Source: Byssovorax sp. (GTDB lineage Bacteria > Myxococcota_A > Polyangia > Polyangiales > Polyangiaceae). Taken from it: 64,000 bases of DNA. Below are positions 47,477-57,500 of this stretch, piece by piece. The stretch lies in contig JANYGI010000126.1 in NCBI GenBank assembly GCA_025362495.1, positions 117,815 through 181,814 of the forward strand. Direction: 5' to 3'. Within the stretch, counting starts at the first letter, position 1, and each line of letters opens with the position of its first letter. The notes beneath the pieces were generated by a model, which worked only from the letters and a program-made list of their open reading frames with translations, searched no databases and was not told the origin of the DNA. The position numbers and the translations under genes were made by a program.

Positions 47477-48919
47477 TCAGGGGAGCGAGTTGGCCGAGCG
47501 CGGGTTGGCCGAGCGGCCCTCCCACGGCGACGCGAGGTAAGGGAACGTGGCCTTGAACGGCGTCTCGTTGCCCGTGGGACCGTCGGGGATGCCCGCCGGG
47601 AACGGCGTCCCCGCGTTGAGCGTGCAGAGCAGGAGCTTGAGCTCCACGTCGACCACGTCCTCGTCGAGCTTGCGCCCGTTGGGGAAGCCGGAGGGCTGCC
47701 CGAGGTCGACGCGGAGCACGTCGCCGATCGAGTTGATCTTCTCCGCGCCGGTGTGATCGGGCAGGTTGATGATCGGCACGATGTCGCCGAGGCGCCCCGA
47801 CTCGAGGGCCGCGAGGCCGCCGCCGGGCACGCAGGCCGCGAGGGGCCCGCCCGCCGCGTAGAAGCCAATCGCCTCGGCGTCGCGCACCACGATCGGCTTG
47901 TCGAAGTACTGCGCGTAGTAGGTGGCGTCGTCGTTCGGAGCGCGCCTGTTCCAGCCGTCCTTGTCCTGGAGGCCAATCACGGCCTCGTTGATCAGCGGCA
48001 GGCCGAGGCGCGAGACCTGACGCCACCCGCCGTAGTGATCGTCGTCGCCGTCCTTGCGAAGGATGGTGACCTGTTGCCGGCTGGCCGAAGCCCAGACTCC
48101 CACCGTCTGCGCGGCGTGCGGCCCGGCGACGGGCGCGTTACCCCCGTTGGCGACCGTGAGCGGGATCTCGAGGGTGATCGAGTGCACGTTCATGTACTTG
48201 ATGCTGTCGCGCGCGGCCTCGGTCGGGTTGGCCACGGGGCGGATCTGGGCGAGATCGAAGATGCCGCCGAGGTCGACGAAGAACGGATCGTCGCGCGGGC
48301 CGGCAAAGGCCTTTCCGCCGCCGGGGATCGAGGCGACGTACGAGGTCGCCGCGTCGTCGATGAAGAACTGCTCGTAGGTCTTCCCCGCGGGGATCGCGTA
48401 AGCGACGCTGTTGGTCGCCGGCCCCACGTTGGGCGGAGGCACCTTGGCGTTGACGACGATGTTCTTCGACGGCTTGCCCGGCTCCTTCATCGTCACCGTG
48501 TAGGTCTGCTTGAAGGCGCCGCCGCCGGAGAGCTGACCGAAGAACTCGCGGCCGCCGGCGGGCGCAGCCTCGTTGAGCATCGGATCATGGTAGACGACGG
48601 GCGCCGTCTTGAACCGGATCTGGTAGGTGAGCGCGTCTTGAAGGCTGTTGGCGCCGCGCGTGAGGTGGATCTCGTAGAGCACGTCGTCGGAGAACTTCGC
48701 CCAGTTCGGCCCGCCCTCCGGCAGCTCGAGGCCGATGTAATTGGCCACGACGACGAGGTTCGAGCCCTGGACCCAGGCGTAGGTGTCGGTGTTGTCCGCC
48801 GCCGGATCATCGGCGATCGCGGGGGCTTCGCGGTGGCTCGAGGCCGACGCGACGGTGGACATGCCAAGCAATCCGAGCGCCGTCAGCCCGGCGCTCATCC
48901 TGCGGAGTTGCTTCATCAT
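47477..48919 (-). CDS. DUF4331 family exported protein (full length)
   Basis: The ATG pair at 48919/48916 is chosen; an AGGAG lies upstream at suitable spacing and the signal peptide ends STVASASSHREAP. The mature ~450-residue protein opens with HREAPAIADDPAADNTDTYAW, the defining N-terminal motif of DUF4331, and later has FAGPRDDPFFVDLGGIFDLA. The second half has SRLGLPLINEAVIGLQDKDG and ends NETPFKATFPYLASPW. The function of DUF4331 is unknown; the fold is probably a large beta-rich periplasmic or surface protein. It lies 32 bp downstream of the propeller lipoprotein, so one transcript is likely. Confidence 0.92.
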   Translation of the reverse strand: MMKQLRRMSAGLTALGLLGMSTVASASSHREAPAIADDPAADNTDTYAWVQGSNLVVVANYIGLELPEGGPNWAKFSDDVLYEIHLTRGANSLQDALTYQIRFKTAPVVYHDPMLNEAAPAGGREFFGQLSGGGAFKQTYTVTMKEPGKPSKNIVVNAKVPPPNVGPATNSVAYAIPAGKTYEQFFIDDAATSYVASIPGGGKAFAGPRDDPFFVDLGGIFDLAQIRPVANPTEAARDSIKYMNVHSITLEIPLTVANGGNAPVAGPHAAQTVGVWASASRQQVTILRKDGDDDHYGGWRQVSRLGLPLINEAVIGLQDKDGWNRRAPNDDATYYAQYFDKPIVVRDAEAIGFYAAGGPLAACVPGGGLAALESGRLGDIVPIINLPDHTGAEKINSIGDVLRVDLGQPSGFPNGRKLDEDVVDVELKLLLCTLNAGTPFPAGIPDGPTGNETPFKATFPYLASPWEGRSANPRSANSLP

Positions 48920-48951
48920 GGTGGGAGCTCCTGCGGTAACGTTGCGACGAA

Positions 48952-50094
48952 TCATTTGATCACGAACACCTTGCCGCCCGCGGGGCCGGCGCTGCTGTCG
49001 GCCCAGGCGAAGATCTCTGCCTTCTTCGCGCGATGGAGGCCGGCCGACTCGGTGAAGGCACCGATCTCGGCGCTGAACGTCTCGGTGCTGGTCTTGGCAG
49101 CGACGTCGACGAGGACGAGACGATCGGTGAGCGTCTGGGGGCTGAACGCCGAGGCGTAGAGCGTCTTCTCATCCATCGAGAGCGCGACGCCGGCCGGGTA
49201 GCCGAGCCGCAGATCCGCGACGACGATGGTCGGAGCACCGCCGCCCGCCGGGAACAGCAGGATCTGAGCGGTGTTGCCGTCCGCGCCGACGGTGTCGGCC
49301 ACGTAGACATCACCGTTCTTGGCGACGGCGATACCGCTCGGATCGCGGAGGATTCCGCCCACCGAGATGGTGGTCAAGGCCCCTCCGGTGGCGGGGATCG
49401 AGAAGACTCCGGGCAGCCCGCCCGGCTTCGGCTCGGTGCCCGTGAAGTAGAGCGTATCGACGCCGCCGACCGCCACGATATCGAGGCTGTGCGGCGAGGT
49501 GCCGTCGGTGCCAGAGAGCTCCGTCGGCGCGCCGCCGCCGATCGGCAGCTCGTAGATCCCGCCGCGATCGCTCGCGCCGGCCGCGCTGTCGCTGACGAAG
49601 AGCTGCTTGCCATCGCTGCTGATGCCGATGCCGAACGGCGCCACGAAGGGGTCGTTGGGATCGTCGGCGATCGTCGGATAGACGGCCACCGCCGCGGGCG
49701 AGCTGCCGTCGGCAGGTGCCTTGTACACGCCGAGCCCGTTCACCCCGCTGGCGGTGAAATAGATCTCGGTTCCCTCGGGATCCGGCGTGGCGTCGAGCGC
49801 CCTCTTGACGTCGGCCGCGGTGGCGATCGCCTGGGTGGTGCTCCCGCCGGTGCCGCTGGTGCTGGCGCCGGTCGTGGTCGTGGAGGTGGAGGTGGTGGTC
49901 GCGGTGGTGCTCTCGGCGCCGCCGCTGCCTCCCATTCCACTGCTCGTGGAGGTCGTCATTCCTCCGCTGGTGCTGCTCGTGGTGGTGGTGCTATCACCCC
50001 CACAGCCGGGGGCTGCCCCCGCCGCGATGGCTGCGCCGGCGACCACAAGGGGCCCGGCGCGGTGCCAGAAGCGTTCACGTCTTCTGTCGGTCAT
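48952..50094 (-). CDS. NHL/SMP-30-like beta-propeller lipoprotein
   Basis: The internal ATG at 50094 has AAGGAG 8 nt upstream, deciding the start. The signal peptide ends in a lipobox AAPGCGG. About 60 residues of Thr/Ser/Gly follow, then a propeller with recurring FGIGISSDGKQLFVSDSAAG, PSGIAVAKNGDVYVADTVG and YPAGVALSMDEKTLYASA strands. No enzyme active site is recognisable. Cotranscription with DUF4331 suggests a common envelope function. Confidence 0.85.
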   Translation of the reverse strand: MTDRRRERFWHRAGPLVVAGAAIAAGAAPGCGGDSTTTTSSTSGGMTTSTSSGMGGSGGAESTTATTTSTSTTTTGASTSGTGGSTTQAIATAADVKRALDATPDPEGTEIYFTASGVNGLGVYKAPADGSSPAAVAVYPTIADDPNDPFVAPFGIGISSDGKQLFVSDSAAGASDRGGIYELPIGGGAPTELSGTDGTSPHSLDIVAVGGVDTLYFTGTEPKPGGLPGVFSIPATGGALTTISVGGILRDPSGIAVAKNGDVYVADTVGADGNTAQILLFPAGGGAPTIVVADLRLGYPAGVALSMDEKTLYASAFSPQTLTDRLVLVDVAAKTSTETFSAEIGAFTESAGLHRAKKAEIFAWADSSAGPAGGKVFVIK

Positions 50095-50194
50095 GATTGT
50101 TCTCCTTCGGTGGTTTGCGCGATCGAACGACGACTCCGCGCGCAACGCGGCGATCGCGCTCGCAACCGGGATACGACCGGGCGCGATCCGCTAC

Positions 50195-50220
50195 GTCGCA
50201 AGCCCGACCACGGTTGCGAC
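50195..50220. promoter_or_regulatory. Inverted repeat GTCGCAA-N12-TTGCGAC upstream of the propeller-DUF4331 pair
   Basis: Seven-bp arms with a 12-bp spacer lie ~100 bp before the start of the propeller lipoprotein, in the 162-bp gap behind the TPR gene. Symmetry and place suit a regulator-binding site. No regulator gene is next to it and no second copy was found. Confidence 0.3.
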
Positions 50221-50256
50221 ACTCGCGATCGAAATGTCGCGACTACCGCAACGCGC

Positions 50257-51525
50257 TCAGCGCTTGGCGCAGGCGTCGTTGACGATGCCGCGGAGCATCT
50301 CCGACGCGTGGGGTTGCTTCACCCCTTCGGTGCCGAGACGACAGGCCTCGTCGCGCGATCCGGCCGCGATCCCGGCCAGCACGGCGAGCTCGTAGGCCTT
50401 GCCGCTGGTGCGCACGGCGAGGTTCTTCTTCGCGAGCGCGAGGGCTTTCCCGGGATCTTTCCCTTCGTCGAGCCAGAACCAGCCCGCGTGATCGGCGAAC
50501 GCCTCTGGGTGCCTGTCGACGAGCTCGTCGTAGCGCGCCTTCACGTGCGCGAGGCGGAGGTCGGCCCCGGCGGCGTCGCCCTCGTCGCGCAGGCGCTGGC
50601 TCAAGCCCAGCTCGAACTCGGGATCATCGGAGGCCGCGACGATGGGCGTGAGCAGCTCGATCGCCCGCGCCGGCGGCTCCAGCGCCGCGTAGTGCGACAC
50701 CGCATGAGCGTAGATCGGTAACCGCTCCGAGGCGACCTTGTAGAAAGCCCTGGCCCGCGGCCCGAGCCCGGCCTTCTCCCACATCAAGCCTTCTTGAAAC
50801 AGAGTCCACGCCACCGGGAACGGGTAGACGTTGCGGTACGACTCCAGCGCTCGCTGGAACAGCTTCGAGGCGTCGTCGTGGCGGCCAATCTCGCCCAGCA
50901 GGGCGGCCTCGGCGCTCAGCGAGGTGATGCTGGGGCTCTCCTCGGAGATGGCGTGTCGCAGCAGCAGCGCGCCGTCGAGATCGCCCCTCGCCTGGAGGAT
51001 CGAGGCCCGCGCGGCCCGCGTCGCCGCCGGCGGAGCGCCCCGCGTCTCGGCCTCGTCGAGATCGGAAATAGCCTGCGAAAACAGGTGAAACGTCGATCGC
51101 GCCGCGGCCCGGCCCAGGTACGGCTCGGGCTTCGTGGGCGCCAGCTTCACGGCCTCTTCCGTCAGCGCCAGGGCGCGCTCGTAATCGGCCACCTTCGAGA
51201 GATAAAGGCCACGGAAGGCCACGAGATCGGCGAGCGAGAGCGCGGTCTGGACGCTCTTCGGATCCTGGGCGTGGTCCTTCTCGAGGACGTCAATCTGGCC
51301 TTTCAGCGTGCCAAAAGCGTTGTTGCCGTCAGTCGTCGGGTGCTGGTGCGGCCCCGGCGGTGATACGGTATCTGGAGCCTCGGCCCGAGCGCCGGCGTCG
51401 GCGTGAACAGGCACGCTCTTCTTCGAGGAGCAGCCTTGAACGAACAGGCTGGCTGGCGCGACAAAAAACGACAGGGCCCCCGCGAGGAGGGCCCTGCGCG
51501 CGATGCTACGGAGACGCCAAGTCAC
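50257..51525 (-). CDS. TPR-repeat lipoprotein
   Basis: A 422-aa protein with signal peptide and lipobox LFVQGCSS. After a short disordered stretch come helical repeats of TPR type: YERALALTEEAVKLAPTKPEPYLGRAAA, AISDLDEAETRG, GRHDDASKLFQRALESY and PGKALALAKKNLAVRTSG, each shown here in part. It starts 18 bp after the split DUF4331 C-terminal gene, so it is the third gene of that operon. It probably serves as a protein-contact scaffold on the periplasmic side of a membrane. Confidence 0.85.
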   Translation of the reverse strand: MTWRLRSIARRALLAGALSFFVAPASLFVQGCSSKKSVPVHADAGARAEAPDTVSPPGPHQHPTTDGNNAFGTLKGQIDVLEKDHAQDPKSVQTALSLADLVAFRGLYLSKVADYERALALTEEAVKLAPTKPEPYLGRAAARSTFHLFSQAISDLDEAETRGAPPAATRAARASILQARGDLDGALLLRHAISEESPSITSLSAEAALLGEIGRHDDASKLFQRALESYRNVYPFPVAWTLFQEGLMWEKAGLGPRARAFYKVASERLPIYAHAVSHYAALEPPARAIELLTPIVAASDDPEFELGLSQRLRDEGDAAGADLRLAHVKARYDELVDRHPEAFADHAGWFWLDEGKDPGKALALAKKNLAVRTSGKAYELAVLAGIAAGSRDEACRLGTEGVKQPHASEMLRGIVNDACAKR

Positions 51526-51543
51526 GCGCGCCTCCGCTGCTTC

Positions 51544-52272
51544 TCAGTGCGGCTTCGCGAGGTACGGGAACGTCGTCCCCTTGGTGTCCGCGTCCGGCGG
51601 GACGCCGTCGGTCACCGCCGCGCCTGCCAGCGTGGTGTAGCTCGCGTCGATGACGTCGTAGTCGAGCTTGCGTCCGCCGCAATCCGTGTTGGTCATGCCG
51701 AGGGCGTTGACTTCGACGGCGAGGTACGTACTGCAGGTCGTACCCTCGGTGTTGACTCGCACGCGGTCGTCCGCGAGGACGCCGGCGAGCGCGGCGTAGC
51801 TACCAGGAGCCGGCGGCTTCATCGCGAGGATCTGGTTGCCACAGTTGGTGTCGAGGCTGTCGAGGATCGCGAGGTTGGCCGAGATCTCCTTGACGTTCGA
51901 CGTCCAGGTGGTCGGATCCGACTGCTGGTTGTAGGCGTCCTTGGCCGCGCCCTTGGTCGCGTCGACCGGGTCGAACGCGTGGTTCAGCGCCGTGTTGATC
52001 GCCGGGCGACCGAAGCGGTCGATCTGCGTGCCGAGCTTCGGCGGAGCCGGGGTCGTCATGCCGCCGCCGGTGCCCGATGCCGAGCTGGACGACGTGGTGG
52101 ACGCCGCGCCGCCGGTGCCCGCCGCCGCCGTCGACGAGGTCGCCTCGGAGGAGCCGCCGCCGGTGCCGCTGCTGGTGCTGGTGGTGGTCGTCGTGTCGCT
52201 GCCGCAGCCCTGGAGGGCAGCGACGGCAAGCAGAGAAGAAGCGAGCAGGCCGATGTAAAGCTTGGTGTTCAT
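51544..52272 (-). CDS. Lipoprotein equal to the C-terminal half of DUF4331
   Basis: A 242-aa protein with lipobox AALQGCGS and a ~65-residue Ser/Thr/Gly/Ala linker. The folded part matches the second half of the full-length DUF4331 in this window. IDRFGRPAINTALNHAF corresponds to SRLGLPLINEAVIG, GRKLDYDVIDASY to GRKLDEDVVDVEL, and TKGTTFPYLAKPH to FKATFPYLASPW. It begins 4 bp after the stop of the gene encoding the N-terminal half. So one domain family is here made as two proteins, and only this half is membrane-anchored. Confidence 0.82.
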   Translation of the reverse strand: MNTKLYIGLLASSLLAVAALQGCGSDTTTTTSTSSGTGGGSSEATSSTAAAGTGGAASTTSSSSASGTGGGMTTPAPPKLGTQIDRFGRPAINTALNHAFDPVDATKGAAKDAYNQQSDPTTWTSNVKEISANLAILDSLDTNCGNQILAMKPPAPGSYAALAGVLADDRVRVNTEGTTCSTYLAVEVNALGMTNTDCGGRKLDYDVIDASYTTLAGAAVTDGVPPDADTKGTTFPYLAKPH

Positions 52273-52276
52273 GTGA

Positions 52277-53002
52277 TCAGCCTCCCACGTTGGTGCTGGC
52301 CCAGGCGCTCATGATCGGGCCGCCAGCGTTGAGCATCGACTTGTCGACGGAGAGCACGATCGAGAGGACGTTCTTGCCCGCGAAGAAGTCCTTCGCAGCG
52401 GCGCCCGGAGGAGTCGACGTCGGATCGGTGCTGAGCGCCTTCACGAGCGCCATCGACGTCGCGGCGTCGACCGCGGGGCAGCCCGCGGCATCGAACGTGA
52501 GCGAGGCAGCTTTGGCTTCGACCGCCCCGACGGCGGCCTTGAAGCCGGTGAGGTTGAAGAAGAACGGGTCGTCGCGGAGGCCGGCGAAGACCTTGAACTT
52601 CCCGTCGGCGCTCGCGAGGCCGCCGGCCGCGCTGGCGTCGCCGGCGACGTAGCCCTTCTCGCCCACCCAGACGCTGGCCTTCTGGGCCGCGTCGAACGTG
52701 ACGATGATGTCGGACTTCTCGCCCGGCTTACCGAAGGCCGAGGCGCTCTCGGTGTGGATGACGTACTGGACCTTGTCCGAGAACTTCGCGTCGGTGGCCG
52801 CGAGCGGCGTGACGTTGAGCACGAAGACCACGTGGCCCTTGTCGACGCCGGCGGTCTCGGTCCAGGTGTAGAGGTCGGTGATGTCGGCCGCGGGGTCGGC
52901 GATCGCAGCGGGCGCGTCGATGTGATCGGCCGCCAGGGCCCACGACGCAGCGCTGAGCACGGAGAGCGCGAGCGCGCCCTTTAACCAAGTCATTCTCTTC
53001 AT
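52277..53002 (-). CDS. Exported protein equal to the N-terminal half of DUF4331
   Basis: A 241-aa protein with a strong AAGGAGG ribosome site and a Sec signal peptide ending SAASWALAADHIDAP. ADHIDAPAAIADPAADITDLY is the DUF4331 opening motif, and FAGLRDDPFFFNLTGF matches FAGPRDDPFFVDLGG of the complete protein at 47.5-48.9 kb. It stops after PIMSAWASTNVGG, where the complete protein continues as VGVWASASRQQ. The stop is clean, and the C-terminal half follows as its own gene with a signal peptide, so this is an organised split rather than decay. First gene of the operon. Confidence 0.85.
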   Translation of the reverse strand: MKRMTWLKGALALSVLSAASWALAADHIDAPAAIADPAADITDLYTWTETAGVDKGHVVFVLNVTPLAATDAKFSDKVQYVIHTESASAFGKPGEKSDIIVTFDAAQKASVWVGEKGYVAGDASAAGGLASADGKFKVFAGLRDDPFFFNLTGFKAAVGAVEAKAASLTFDAAGCPAVDAATSMALVKALSTDPTSTPPGAAAKDFFAGKNVLSIVLSVDKSMLNAGGPIMSAWASTNVGG

Positions 53003-53283
53003 GAGCTCCCTCCTTGGGCAAGACTGGCTCCCTGATGCAGTGCGCGAGACGTCGCGTCACGGCGGGTTGACCAGCCGAGCCCAGCCTACGCTCGCCCCGG
53101 GCGCTCGGTTGCAAAATTCGTCGATGGCAGCATGCACGCGACGGTCCGCAATTCTGTCGCGATATTCGACAGGCTGCGGTGCTACGAAATTATGAGTGGG
53201 TGTTACGTTGGTGGCACGAGTCGATTGCTTGGTGTTACGATAGAAGATCGACCTCGGCGCGGAGACGGCCTATAAGGGCCCCC

Positions 53284-54474
53284 ATGTTCGACGTCGCCCG
53301 ATCGATCTACACCGAGACGCTCGCCGAGATCCGCGCCGCTGGCCTCTACAAGGAAGAGCGGGTGATCACCTCGCCGCAGGGCGCGACGATCCGCACCGCC
53401 GCGGGGCAAAGCGTCCTCAATTTTTGCGCGAACAACTACCTCGGCCTCTCGTCGCACCCCGACGTGATGAAGGCCGCAAGCGGAGCGCTCGACAGCCACG
53501 GCTTCGGCATGTCGAGCGTGCGCTTCATCTGCGGCACCCAGGACTTGCACAAGAAGCTCGAGGGCAGCGTCGCCCGCTTCTTCGGCATGGACGACGCGAT
53601 CCTCTACTCGTCGTGCTTCGACGCCAACGGCGGCCTCTTCGAGACGCTGCTCGGCGAGGAAGACGCGATCATCTCCGACGCGCTCAACCACGCTTCGATC
53701 ATCGACGGCGTGCGCCTCTGCAAGGCCGAGCGGCACCGCTACCCCAACGGCGACATGGCCGCGCTCGAAGAGGCGCTCCGCAAGACGCAGGGCAAGCGCC
53801 TGCGGATGATCGCCACCGACGGCGTGTTCTCGATGGACGGCTACCTCGCGCAGCTCGACACGATCTGCGATCTCGCCGATAAATACCGGGCGATGGTGAT
53901 GGTCGACGACTCGCACGCGACCGGCTTCATCGGGCCGACGGGCCGCGGGACGCCGGAAGAGTGCGGCGTGCTCCACCGCGTCGACGTGCTGACCTCGACG
54001 CTGGGCAAGGCGCTCGGCGGCGCGAGCGGCGGCTTCACCGCAGGCCGCGCCGAGATCGTCGAGCTGCTCCGGCAGCGCTCGCGTCCGTACCTGTTCTCGA
54101 ACTCGCTCGCGCCGAGCATCGTCGGCGCGTCGATCGCCGTGCTCGAGCTGCTCGATCGCGATCCCGCGCCGCGCCTCCGCGTGATGGACAACGCCCGCCA
54201 TTTCCGCGAGGAGATGACGGCCGCGGGCTTCACGATCAAGGCCGGGATCCACCCGATCGTGCCGATCATGATCGGCGACGCCAAGCTCGCCTCCGACATG
54301 GCGAGGGCCATGCTCGACGAGGGGATTTACGTGATCGGATTCTCGTACCCGGTGGTGCCGAAGGGCGAGGCGCGCATCCGCGTGCAGCTCAGCGCCGGGC
54401 ACACGACGGAGAACGTCGATCAGGCGATCACGGCGTTCACCAAGGTGGGCAAATCGATGGGAATCATCGATTGA
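53284..54474 (+). CDS. kbl: Glycine C-acetyltransferase (2-amino-3-ketobutyrate CoA ligase)
   Basis: A 396-aa PLP enzyme of standard length; the ATG giving [20 protein letters not shown] is chosen over the track start at 53179. Signatures are [47 protein letters not shown] and the PLP-lysine motif [14 protein letters not shown] (Lys ~242). Kbl cleaves 2-amino-3-ketobutyrate with CoA to glycine and acetyl-CoA, the second step of threonine degradation. Its usual partner, threonine dehydrogenase, lies 4.4 kb away on the other strand. The 280-bp upstream region is shared with the divergent DUF4331 operon and contains GGTGTTACG twice, 32 bp apart. Confidence 0.96.
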   Translation: MFDVARSIYTETLAEIRAAGLYKEERVITSPQGATIRTAAGQSVLNFCANNYLGLSSHPDVMKAASGALDSHGFGMSSVRFICGTQDLHKKLEGSVARFFGMDDAILYSSCFDANGGLFETLLGEEDAIISDALNHASIIDGVRLCKAERHRYPNGDMAALEEALRKTQGKRLRMIATDGVFSMDGYLAQLDTICDLADKYRAMVMVDDSHATGFIGPTGRGTPEECGVLHRVDVLTSTLGKALGGASGGFTAGRAEIVELLRQRSRPYLFSNSLAPSIVGASIAVLELLDRDPAPRLRVMDNARHFREEMTAAGFTIKAGIHPIVPIMIGDAKLASDMARAMLDEGIYVIGFSYPVVPKGEARIRVQLSAGHTTENVDQAITAFTKVGKSMGIID

Positions 54475-54584
54475 GGGCCTGGGCGCGTCGGCTCGGCGCC
54501 GAACAAAGAACAGACGCCTTCCCATATCTTGAGTTGGCGACCGGGCGCCACGGCCATTCTTGTCTCTGGCAGCCTGATGTCAGT

Positions 54585-57500
54585 TCACGTCCCCCACCGA
54601 CGTCTCTCATACTCTTCGCGCGCCGCGTGCAGCTCATGGGTTCGCTCAAGCTCGTCCACCAGCAGGTTGGCCCATGCCCGCACTTGGGGACTTGCATCCG
54701 TCGTCCACGGCCGTGCTCTTGCCACCTGCTCATTCACGAAATCAGCCAGACTCGACACAGCCTGAGGCGTGCTTTCGAGCTGAGCGGCGAGCAACCGGGA
54801 ACAGGGCCCATCTGGGCCGAATCGATCAATCAGCGCATGTGCGATAACGGGCAAGCCGGGGCCGTCGTGCATTGGCACCATCGCTGCGACGAGATGCGCA
54901 CGTTGCTCATCTCCGTCTACCCAAGCGAGAATGTCGGGATGACGAAGAGACGAGAGGATTCCATGCTGGGACATCCCCATGGCGAGCAACCCTGCAGACC
55001 GCCCCTTCACTTCTAGACGCTCCGCGATCCGCTTCCAGGTTCTCTCGGGGTCCTTCTTCGCGCATTCGCGCAGCACGGACCAGACCTCGTCGTTGCCAAG
55101 ATCGTCGTCCTCAGTACTCAGCGCGCTGACGGCGAGCTTCGTGACGATTGCCACGTCGCCCATGGAAATGAGTTCTTTCGCGCCCATCTCCCAATCATAG
55201 GCGACCATGCCTGCGAGCTTGCTCGTAATGGCGTGCCTGAGCGCGCGAGAGAGCAAATCCTTCCATCGTGTGGCCGAACTTTCTTGTTCCTTGATCCGGT
55301 GAGCTACCAGATTGAGAGCGATTTCTGTTGCTTGCGTTGAACCTCGATCGAGGAGCGCTTCGAGTAGCTCTGCCAGCGTGTCGTCGCTGGCTGCCTTCTC
55401 CCAGCTCCCGAGCGTAAACATGGAGAGTATGCGATCGGGGAGCCGACCAGCGCGAAGATCTTCCACCACGAAACGGAGCCGCTCCTCGGTCGCACCGAGT
55501 CGCCACACGGCGAGCGCAACAGTTTCGGCGAACGCCTCTTCGCTACGAAGTCGGCGGAGGAGCACGTCGACCTCGGCTTCGCGGCCAGCCAGCTGAAAGC
55601 CTCGCAAGTAGGCTGTGAAGAGATCCGGATGACCAGCCTTTGCCCGCTCGAGCAGACGCTCCAAGATGATCCCTTCGTTGTCGGCCTTGCCGAGTGCGAT
55701 CGAAAATGGCGTGCTACGAACCGCGTCGGTTGAAGAAAGCCAATCAAGCTCTCGGAGAACCGGCCGGTCGGGAGGGGAAAGTCCTTCTCGTGCGAGCGCC
55801 GAGTCATTTCTATCAGCTTCCAGATGTGCGGCGCGGCTCCATGAGCCCACGCGCTGGCGGAGCCTCTCGCTGAATGATTGTGCCTTTGTCGCTTCGACGA
55901 GAGCGTTCCAGTCGTCGTTTGCCCCTACTTGTTTGATGTTCTGCCCGTTGCGCTCGCTCGCGAGCGAGATCACATCGCGCAGTTTTCTCAGATCATTCTC
56001 GCCAAAGTGCTGAATAAGAGGAATCAGCAGGCGCGCGACGTCGCCGATGAGGGCTGTGCGCGTCACACCGGGGATCTGGTGGATCATGATCGCTCGCGCC
56101 TTCGAAGCCACCGTTGGATCTGGATCGCGTACGCACTCTGCTAGCAGGGTCCAAGCTGCAAGTCGCGCGTGTCGAGCCTCAGCATGGGTAAGCGACGGAT
56201 AGGCACCGTCGATCTCTTCTCCCGCCATGTTCCAGCTATGTGTCGAAATCGCTGCTGTAAGACCTCTCAGCGCCACAAGGCGCGATTCAGAATCCCCCAT
56301 CGTACAACGCTCGCGCAAGCGCGGCAGTTTTTCCTCGAAGCGCTGATATGTGGCGTTCAGCTCGATGAGAAATAGGCTCGCCCACAGGCCGCTCGCATTG
56401 TTGGCAAAGGCTTCGTTTTCGGCAACAGCGAGCCGGAAGAGCGCAGACTCGGCTTCGTCAAAGCCCAAGCGCCTTCCGGCGAGCGACTGGAGCGCAAAGA
56501 TCAGGTCGCGACGCAGAGCCACGCGCGACCGTAGCTCGTCGAGAGACGTTTCTTCGATCCGGATCCGAAGCAGGTGGACTACAGCCTCAGGCTGGTAACG
56601 AGCGGCGAAACGCAGCGCCGCGCCCGACACTCCCCCCCGTCCCAGGACAGCGAGCCCGGGCGGTGCCGCCTCCAAGGCTCGGACGATGGGCAGCGCCAGT
56701 TGCGACAGAATTGTGACGTCGAAGCCTAGCTGCTGGAGACGTTCATAGAACCGCGGCAAGAAGCGGCGAGCATATCTCTCCAGATCTGGTCCGCGCGGCT
56801 CAGTGCCGTCGGGAGGATCGAGCAGCATTCGCGCGACCTCCCGTTCCAGGACAGCAGGCGTGACATATCGATAGGCGTCCTTGAGACGTATCCGGAGCAG
56901 ACCTCGTTTGTTGCACTTCCGCGTCGCGCTCTCGACCTCCGTCCAGTGATTGAGCCCGACCGCTTTACACAGGTCCTCACGGTCCGCCAAGGTGAGCGAG
57001 CTCCAAGCCACGTTCTCCGTGAGCATCGCGACGAGAAGCGCGCGAGCACGACGAAGTATTTCGTCTTCCCAGGCGTCATCGCTTACCCCATGCCTTGGGG
57101 ACAGCGCTAATTTGGCAGCTTGGGCGGCGGTCGTGGGTGGTGCGGCACCAAGCTTTATCTCCTTTGCAACGAGGAGCGCATACCATGGAAACCCCTCCGC
57201 AAGACGCGCGACTGAAGCAACGTTGGTCGAGCTTGCCGGCTCGCCAAGCTCGCGAGCAATGAGCTCGGCGAGCGAGGTCTCGTTCATCGGATTGATCTCG
57301 ATCCGATTGAGCCCGTGCCGCGGTTTCTCATTCCGACTCCACTCGGGCGCCATCGGCGTGAGCACGACCAGCCCACCTTTCGCATGGTGGTTGGTCGATG
57401 TCAACCATGGCATCAACGCCTCGAGTCCTTCCGGGGGGGCAGTCGTCAACGATGAGTATGGCCGTGGGATAACGATCGTAGAGGCCGTAGTCTCGCGCGG

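Noticed and set aside
53213-53230. TGGCACG...TTGCT upstream of kbl, resembling a sigma-54 promoter
   Set aside because: The GG to GC distance is two bases too long for a -24/-12 promoter.
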